DNA of 12,500 nt. It comes from Cymbomonas tetramitiformis. Lineage: Eukaryota; Chlorophyta; Pyramimonadophyceae; Pyramimonadales; Pyramimonadaceae. Every line of letters starts with the position of its first letter. Positions within the stretch are counted from its first letter, which is position 1. Under the pieces are notes generated by a model. It was given only the letters and a program-made list of their open reading frames with translations, did no database searches and was not told the origin of the DNA. The stretch is from the NCBI GenBank assembly GCA_001247695.2, contig LGRX02012917.1:1-12500 (forward strand), written 5' to 3'. The translations under genes were made by a program, and so were the position numbers. Shown here in pieces: positions 7,211 through 12,500 of this stretch.

Positions 7211-10200
7211 CTGCATATCACCAAGCCCACGATTGTGTAAACAGCTAAGTTAGTATGTCGTTAGGACATTATGCGCATCCTAATCGAGTCATAACGACAT
7301 CCTAAAGACATGTTAAAGGTAGAATAGTGCGTGCTCCTTTCTCACCTTGCCACGGATTTTGGCTCACCGTGCTCGTCCACTTCCTCACTCGCGAAGAAAG
7401 TGCGAAAGTAGCTGTGTACGGTGCGCTTGTTCCGATCGGTCGTAGCCGTGCGGTAATCAGCGTCGCCGATCTTGACGTGCGTGAAGTTATAGCAAACCGG
7501 TGTCGGCCCCGCCATGAGCAACATCTCGTACTTGGTGAACTGTCGGCCCAACCATTCCGTAGGATCCGCGTACGCTCCAAATGGGGGCTCGCGTATGTGC
7601 TCAGGTTTGCCCTCCCTTGCACACACCGCGTTCCGGTACTGCTTGTGTCGCAGTCGCATCCGTGCATTCCAACTGTGCACAGCGATACGATACCGTTAGT
7701 ACTTTAGGCGCGTCCTAAATATGCAACAACGGCGTCATAAGGGCATAAACAACCGCTCGGGGAATGGGGCCACAAATCACCTGCGCGCGTCTTCCACATA
7801 CTTCTCCCACTTCTCCACCAGCTCTCGATAAGCCGGCAATTCAGTCCGCATCCAAACCTTCAAGGCCTTAATGTCATCATCTCGCAAGACCACACGTTTC
7901 CCCCTAGCCGATACCTCAACCGCAATTGCCCCGCGGCTCCCCATGGTCACGGCCGCCGGCATCCGGGTGGAGTGGTCTTCCGAAATGAAAGTGATTAACC
8001 CACGCACCAAATGCAACACCTTCACCCGCTTGATGCAGTTCATTATGGCTGGAACGGGTAGGGAGTTGCTCCTCGCTAGGCTTTTGATGTGACCGTTCAA
8101 GGACTCGAAGGCGTACATCCATACCTCCCGCATGGGACCATACTTCTCAAGTTGTTGGACGAAGTGAGAAAACATGTGAGTGTTAATCACACACCAAGCA
8201 TACGCTGGCCCGGTCGCCTCCAACTCCTCGAAAAATGACTTGATTTCTTGTGCGAGTGGCTCCATATCCTGCACGTACGCAGCAATTCGTTAGGGCCCGT
8301 ATGATGTACGAAGCATGTTAACGGCATCATAACATCATACTAACTATATCCTAACCGTTTACCTTAGGACGCACTTGTGTCGTCGTGATCTCCCGCACGA
8401 TCGTGGTCATTTTACCCACTAGCTTGGCCAATCGATTGGCGGGCTGCCCTTCATCTCGTGGCCAAGCGCAGACTGTCGACAAGATACTGTTTTGCACGAG
8501 CTTCAAGCCGTCGTGAGCCCGAATGTGCTTGGCGGCTTTCTTATCGGCGGTAGTTTGCAACAATCGTTTGTGGCCACGCCCCCATCTTTCCACCGCCCTT
8601 ATGCTCTTCAAGAAACTGCGCGCTGTCTCCAAGCTTCGTTTCGTGGTAGACCTTCTGTCAGGGCGGGGTGGAATCGCGAAAGGTCCGTGATTCATCTTGT
8701 ACATCAATACCTCCTTACCTGCGTCACATTATTTCAACTGAGTATGCCGTTAGTACCCCTTCGTGACACCGATAGCACGTGGTTAGTACACTATCGGCAC
8801 GTTATGCACATCCTAACACGTGCATATTTGCCTACCTTGAGCATTCTTCACCTTGGTTGTGGCATGCCACGTGGGATGGACACCGTCCGCTTTCGCTTGC
8901 TGGCGGAGGGCGTCGTTGAAGTCGACCCCGAGCAAGGTTGCAGCGATTCTGTTCACCAGGTTCATGATGTCATGCATGCCATCTAGGATGATATCACGGT
9001 AGATCTTGAAGTAAACCAACCGAGTAAAAACGCTCGAGAACTTGACGCCCGTATTCCGCATGCTCTCCTCCAAGGTCGCTCCCGAAAGTTCGGGGTCTCC
9101 GCTATCTCGCAGATCTTCATGCATTGCGGCATGACGCTTGTACTCGGCGTCCGTGCGCAACGGTGGAGTGCCTAGACCGAAGAGAAAACAAAGTAATCAG
9201 CAAACACTCATTTACACCACATGCATTATACGGTTAGCACGCCTTTAGGCTTTTAAGTACATCCTAACGCCAACCTAACGACGTGCTACTAGCATACCTG
9301 GCGGATTTTGCTTGCTGAAGAGGTACACCATTTTGTGCATTAATGTTGACCATGTCCCCCAAATTTTGCATACTAGGCACGCGGCGTATGCACCGACGTC
9401 CATGATTTGTGCGGCTTCAACCGCTCCCTTGTAGTCCATGAGTATGGCAAAGAGCATGACCTTCAACCGCACGTGCTCGTTGGTGTACGAGTCCCAACAC
9501 AAAAAACCTTCGTCCCACAACACCACGAGCTCGTCCACGAGTTTACCATACAGCAATTGTGAGTTGGCAGGGTGTTGCCCTTCAATGATCCCGTACACCT
9601 CCATGTTCGCATACTTCGTGCGAAGCTCCGGAGGTAGGTTTAAGATTTGGAAGTATATAGGGAACACCCCCATTTTGTTCTGCCACAATGCTGCCCCATC
9701 GGCACTCAAGAGTATACTCACGTTCCTGGCTTCCTTGAAAAACTCGATGTGTCGCACGTTCTTCCGCTCCTGCCATTCCTTTCCATCTGATGGAAGATTC
9801 CAGCACAGGTGAACGTGTTAGTATATGGTTAAGATACAGTTAACACGTCGTTAAGGCACTAGCGGCATCCTAACATCGACCTCAATAGAATACTCACCCC
9901 AGATTGTGCGCATCGATCCGTCTTCCGGTGGAACATGCCTCGAGTGGGCGAGCATCATCTCCGCCGTGTATGGATTCGCGTACACACGTCTCAGCAAATC
10001 GACAACATTCCACCAAAAGAATGTTGATCGCGGTTTCTTGCCTTTCCCCGCGTCCACGTCTCCCGTCTCGCCCAATGCCTCCCACCGGGGCTCCTTGCAC
10101 TTCGGGCACTCGTCGGCGGTGGCGTAATCTTCCTCGAAGAACACGCACCCCTTCACGCATAAGTCGACCCTATGCCAGGGGGCGTCGAACGCTTCGAACC

Positions 10201-12500
10201 GTTTCCAGGCGGCTTTGAAGTTCGTTGGAAAGTTGCCCAATTGATCTCCGAAATGTTCCGTGATAATGGCGAGGAGCTTGTCGAAAGAGTCTCGCGACAT
10301 CTTGCCTTCGGCGTTCCATTCCAAGCAGTCGATAAGGAGCTTGAAGGCGTTAATGGGTCGGCGCGGGCCTACCACGGGGACCGCGTCCATCTCCTGCGCG
10401 TGGTGGCCACCCTCCGAAACCGCAATTATAACACGACAATCGGGGTATGTAGTGCGCCCGTAACACATTAACAATAGCCTAATGGCGTGCTAAAGGTATC
10501 ATAAAGGCTTAATACCGCTCTACGTTTAACATATTGCTCACCTGCTGCTGGGCGGCCAATAACTTCGTCATCTCTTGGACCAACAACGACGTGGCCGCTT
10601 TTGCGTCTCGCATGTCTGGGTCTTCGTCTGCATCCGTTCCATGGTCGTCGCCTTTCATAGATCCAGCTTCGTCCCACGCTTCGCCACCCACTTCATCACC
10701 CTCCTCGTCGCATGGATCCCCCCCCTCGTCGAAGTTCTCACCTTCGCAAGATGAGTAATCTTGGCTGTAGGAGCGGTCGTCGTCCGATACTCCCGGATCC
10801 ATCTCCCGCATCGGGTTGGATTTGCACGTGGTGTAGGAGCGGTCGTCATCCACAAGCTCACAATCGTCCATTTGGGCCTTCGCAGGACTGTTGCACACCT
10901 ATGATGCCGTTAGCATGTTAAACACTGTGTTACGACGTACTAACGACATCTTAACTGCACTCTAACGGCGTTTCCAGTACCGGAGGTTGTTCAGGTTTTT
11001 CACTCACCTTGCCGGAATGGCGCGGGTGTCATTCGATTTCACGTCATCGCCCAATGGCACGACATGACGCACATCCGGGTCTGGGACGTCTACCGCATCC
11101 GTGTAGGCCTGTCCGCGCCGTATCCTTTTGAACAAGCTTCGGTGACGAAAAAGGGTTGCTCGACTAACCCACACGGTCGTGCCATAGCACATGCCACAAT
11201 CACATAACGCCAAGCCGTTTTTATACACCAACCCTCCGCGTTGAACCTCTGCCGCCCGTATTGCGCTTTCATGTGCGTCGTCTCGCATCTTCCACTCCAT
11301 CTCCAATGGCGTCATCAGCGGATGTTGAAGACGCATCTCCGTGGACACCGTGCTGCGAGGATATGAAGCCGTTAGTACACTGTTAGCACTTTATCACAAT
11401 GGTAATGGCGACCTAACTCCCGGCGATAAGAGCTCGGATGGGGGCTCACCTCGCCATGTTCACCTCCCCGTTACCCAAGCTCGCGGGGGACGCGGGAGGG
11501 CGTGTGTCGTGGGTGTCGGTGCCGATGAAGTTGTTCCATTGGACATCTAGCCGCTCCAAGTTCATCTCATCCGTTTCACCAAAGTACCGCACCGGTTCCC
11601 CCATGTGGCGGAAAGCACGATTCACGGCCTCCCAATCGGCAAATCCGGGAGGGAAAATAGGTAAGGTCTCACCGGCGGCGATGCCCTCATCATCGTCGTC
11701 GAACATGCATATACAGGAGTACATCCGTGCCAACCGGGCATGGGCAGGTTCCCCAACTACCAAAGTCGCCGGTAGACCAAGTTGGCGTAATATGTCTTTT
11801 ACATCCTTAAAGTCTTCGGGGTCGTCGTCCTCAATGGATTCCACGATGCTTACCACGTCAACGCGGTCCTCTATCAATGACGAGGGACGGGCGTCGTCAT
11901 CGGTGGGGTCGGCCATCGGCTCGGGGCGTGGCGAAGGCGAGGCGGGCGGCGGGGAGTCGTGGACGTCTCGTATCAAGGAGGGCGGAGGGGTGGTGTCGTC
12001 ATCGGTGGGGTCGGCCATCGGCTCGGGGCGTGGCGAAGGCGAGGCGGGCGGCGGGGAGTCGTGGACGTCTCGTATCAAGGAGGAAGGAGGGGTGGTGTCG
12101 TCATCGGTGGGGTCGGCCATTGGCTCGGGGCGCGGTGAAGGCGAGGCGGGCGGCGGGGAGTCGTGGCCTCGCCTGGAGATAGCACGCCTTTATACCACTG
12201 TTAGCACGCTAAAGGCGTGGTAAAGGCACCCTAGCGCCGACATACAAACCGCCCAAAGGGGGGGCTCACCTCGCCAGGTCCACATCCCCATGACGCGGAA
12301 AGTGGTCGGGGAGCTCGGTCGTCTCGGGGTGTGGCAAAAGCGTGGCGACAGAAGAGTCGCCGTCGTCCTCAATGGATTCCACGATGCTTACCACGTCAAC
12401 GCGGTCCTCTATCAATGACGAGGGACGGGCGTCGTCATCGGTGGGGTCGGCCATCGGCTCGGGGCGGGGCGAAGGCGAGGCGGGCGGCGGGGAGTCGTGG
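6889..12500 (-). CDS. CACTA (En/Spm)-type transposase gene, 11 exons, 5' end outside window
   Basis: Joining 12500-12270, 12172-11450, 11352-11008, 10887-10542, 10411-9898, 9786-9298, 9171-8836, 8718-8363, 8268-7781, 7672-7346 and 7210-6889 uses GT donors and AG acceptors throughout. It gives one open frame of about 1,491 codons ending in TAG at 6889-6891. Domain order from the N side: acidic/Pro-rich repeats, Cys-rich segment, acidic linker, Tnp2/Transposase_21 region, DUF4216-like end. Candidate catalytic residues are all present: D at 9698-9700 (LLSADG), D at 8981-8983 (LDGMHD), E at 8104-8106 (YAFESLNG). In this family a DDE nuclease cuts and pastes the element. No stop or frameshift was found, so the copy may be intact. 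The acceptor of the 10411 exon is the least certain. The start codon lies beyond the right edge. In plants such elements often encode a second DNA-binding protein (TnpA type); none was seen here. Confidence 0.82.
7346..7672 (-). CDS. Transposase exon: region between catalytic core and DUF4216
   Basis: ADPTEWLGRQFTKYEMLLMA, GPTPVCYNFTHVKIGDADYR, then TATTDRNKRTVHSYF resembles the plant CACTA segment L..LA.GP...V....Y.INGY.F.T..RD..R. that precedes DUF4216. Acceptor CACAG at 7673-7674 joins in phase 2; donor GTGAG at 7344-7345. Confidence 0.78.
7781..8268 (-). CDS. Transposase exon: catalytic Glu
   Basis: VINTHMFSHFVQQLEKYGPM, then REVWMYAFESLNGHIKSL, parallels the family pattern TPN.H...H....I..YGP...FW.F.FER.NG. 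The candidate catalytic Glu is at 8104-8106, in FESLNG. Usual Arg after the Glu is replaced by Ser. Acceptor GTGCAG at 8269-8270, donor GTGATT at 7779-7780 (weak, lacks G at +5). Confidence 0.82.
8363..8718 (-). CDS. Transposase exon: linker between catalytic Asp and Glu
   Basis: Basic, mostly helical segment (KEVLMYKMNHG, then RSLETARSFLKSIRAVERWG) lying between the second Asp and the Glu exons. In Tnp2 transposases this position holds the poorly conserved insertion of the RNase H-like fold. Acceptor ACGCAG at 8719-8720 keeps phase 1; donor GTAAAC at 8361-8362 is phase 0. Confidence 0.72.
8836..9171 (-). CDS. Transposase exon: second catalytic Asp
   Basis: YFKIYRDIILDGMHDIMNLV matches the Tnp2 motif LPYFD..R....DPMHNL. 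The candidate second catalytic Asp is at 8981-8983 and is followed by the conserved M-H pair. A Gly replaces the usual Pro between Asp and Met. Acceptor TCTAG at 9172-9173, donor GTAGG at 8834-8835. Confidence 0.8.
9298..9786 (-). CDS. Transposase exon: catalytic core with first Asp
   Basis: NVSILLSADGAALWQNK corresponds to the family's L..DG..P motif, with the Asp at 9698-9700. It continues with FPIYFQILNLPPELRTK (family consensus: V....NLPP..R.K), IIEGQHPAN, LVDELVVLWDEG, NVR/VRLKVMLFAI and AACLVCK. Each block is in the expected order of Pfam Transposase_21. Acceptor CATCAG at 9787-9788, donor GTATGC at 9296-9297, phase 1 on both sides. Confidence 0.85.
9898..10411 (-). CDS. Transposase exon: start of the Tnp2/Transposase_21 region
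   Basis: RRPINAFKLLIDCLEWNAEG and the following helices match the segment that precedes the catalytic domain in Tnp2 proteins. After it comes CVKGC (10145-10159) and CPKCKEPRW (CPKC at 10097-10108), the family's C..GC...CP.C...RW signature, a probable zinc ribbon. The donor is GTGAG at 9896-9897. Two acceptors fit the frame: GGAG at 10412-10413, which I prefer because the intron motif region then stays in the intron, and TTTAG at 10490-10491, which would add 26 residues. Confidence 0.75.
10542..10887 (-). CDS. Transposase exon: acidic linker
   Basis: Very rich in Asp, Glu, Ser and Gly, with DDDRSY appearing twice (about 10780-10860). It ends in a short helical-looking piece (LLVQEMTKLLAAQQQ) just before the GTGAGC donor at 10540-10541. 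No known domain; probably a disordered linker or an acidic interaction surface. Acceptor CAACAG at 10888-10889 keeps the frame. Confidence 0.68.
11008..11352 (-). CDS. Transposase exon: Cys-rich N-terminal segment
   Basis: CDCGMC (C-x-C-x2-C, 11187-11204) is followed by VSRATLFRHR, whose last His lies near 11142-11144. This C.C..C...VSR.T..RH pattern is common in the N-terminal part of Tnp2-family transposases and may bind zinc. Acceptor CGCAG ends at 11353 and donor GTGAG begins at 11007. Intron phase 2 on both sides. Confidence 0.75.
11450..12172 (-). CDS. Transposase exon: tandem acidic/Pro-rich repeats
   Basis: The acceptor is CAG just above 12172 (CTCCAG on the minus strand) and the donor GTGAG is at 11448-11449. 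The exon opens with a 34-residue repeat (signature MADPTDDDTTPP, SLIRDVHDSPPP, ASPSPRPEP), present about 2.7 times and followed by the MADPTDDDARPSS variant. The rest is acidic with a segment FPPGFADWEAVNRAFRHMGE of a type seen in front of some fungal and algal Tnp2 transposases. It ends GEVNMAR. Low complexity suggests a disordered N-terminal tail. Confidence 0.75.
11824..11962 (-). repeat. 139-bp exon duplication, copy 1
   Basis: Matches 12362-12500 with about one substitution (GCGTGGCG against GCGGGGCG), 538 bp apart. Together with the similar donor-side ends of the two exons (TCGCCA-GT-CAC-TCCCC at 11451 and 12271) it shows that an exon-plus-intron block was tandemly duplicated. Confidence 0.88.
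11892..12167 (-). repeat. 102-bp coding minisatellite
   Basis: About 2.7 in-frame copies of a 102-bp unit; the landmark GGCCAT recurs at 11911, 12013 and 12115. The unit encodes 34 residues, an acidic DPTDDD half and a Pro/Ser half. A further copy begins at about 12430 in the upstream exon. Near identity between copies shows recent expansion, and the period divisible by three keeps the frame. Confidence 0.92.
12270..12500 (-). CDS. Transposase exon (first in window): acidic/Pro-rich, partial
   Basis: Open to the window edge. It reads a Pro/Ser-rich stretch (HDSPPPASPSPRPEP), then MADPTDDDARPSSL, then an acidic Val/Ile/Glu stretch, and ends GDVDLAR at a GTGAG donor (AC at 12268-12269). It is a diverged duplicate of the next exon: 12362-12500 matches 11824-11962 almost base for base. 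It leaves two bases of a codon, completed at 12172. Confidence 0.75.
12362..12500 (-). repeat. 139-bp exon duplication, copy 2
   Basis: Partner of 11824-11962; the match is still running at the window edge, so the true length is unknown. Confidence 0.88.

Larger units (their letters stand above)
7211..12269 (-). other. Ten short introns sharing GTTAG/CTAAC motifs
   Basis: Introns lie at 7211-7345, 7673-7780, 8269-8362, 8719-8835, 9172-9297, 9787-9897, 10412-10541, 10888-11007, 11353-11449 and 12173-12269. They are 94-135 nt long. Read on the minus strand, most contain (T/G)(A/G)CTAAC about 18-60 bases before the AG, matching the TACTAAC branch-point consensus, for example near 7700, 8750 and 11370. 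Most also carry GTTAGGATG-like copies towards the donor, which the branch point does not explain. Phases are mixed (0, 1 and 2). Donors are mostly GTGAG. Confidence 0.75.

Noticed and set aside
7327..7707. 126-codon plus-strand frame opposite the transposase exon
   Set aside because: It is a shadow of the 7346-7672 exon, whose minus-strand product fits the CACTA family and joins in phase to both neighbours.
10412..10489. Extending the 9898-10411 exon to 10489
   Set aside because: It fits the frame but would turn the shared intron-motif stretch into coding sequence and leave a 52-nt intron, far shorter than the others. Not fully excluded.

Overview
This window reads as nuclear DNA of a eukaryote. 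The evidence is an intron-bearing tRNA gene and a multi-exon gene with GT-AG introns. A green-lineage genome (alga or plant) is my best guess: the transposase carries a DUF4216-like C-terminus typical of plant CACTA elements, and the tRNA pair has a plant-style TATA box at about -30 and a CAA motif just before the first gene. A fungus or red alga is not excluded. I see no ordinary host protein gene.

Left half (1-5860) is layered repeat DNA. A 273-bp MITE-like element (1-273) sits next to a 45-bp minisatellite (277-712). A 159-bp module follows (822-980) and recurs at 5582-5739. Then come low-information DNA, a degenerate satellite of about 170-180 bp (about 2150-2950), and a second MITE-like element (3091-3378) that shares a core with the first. 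Beyond it lie a GT-rich array (3395-3545), an 18-bp satellite (about 3760-5060) and a roughly 140-bp satellite (5095-5580). The long open frames here come from repeat periods and are not genes.

Middle (5830-6300): an intron-containing tRNA-Tyr-like gene with anticodon GCA and, 3 bases later, a tRNA-Thr(AGT). A second tRNA-Tyr-like copy, with GTA, is cut off just after the anticodon arm. The transposon-like DNA starts at that cut.

Right half (6300-12500) is one large DNA transposon on the minus strand, running past the right edge. Eleven exons can be joined with GT-AG sites in one continuous frame of about 1,491 codons. In order of translation they encode acidic and proline-rich tandem repeats, a Cys-rich segment, an acidic linker, a Tnp2/Transposase_21 catalytic region with all three candidate DDE residues in separate exons, and a DUF4216-like C-terminus. 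The ten introns are short (94-135 nt). They share GTTAG/CTAAC-type motifs, often as inverted repeats, that also fill the noncoding terminal region (6300-6888). This intron/terminus similarity is the most unusual thing in the window.
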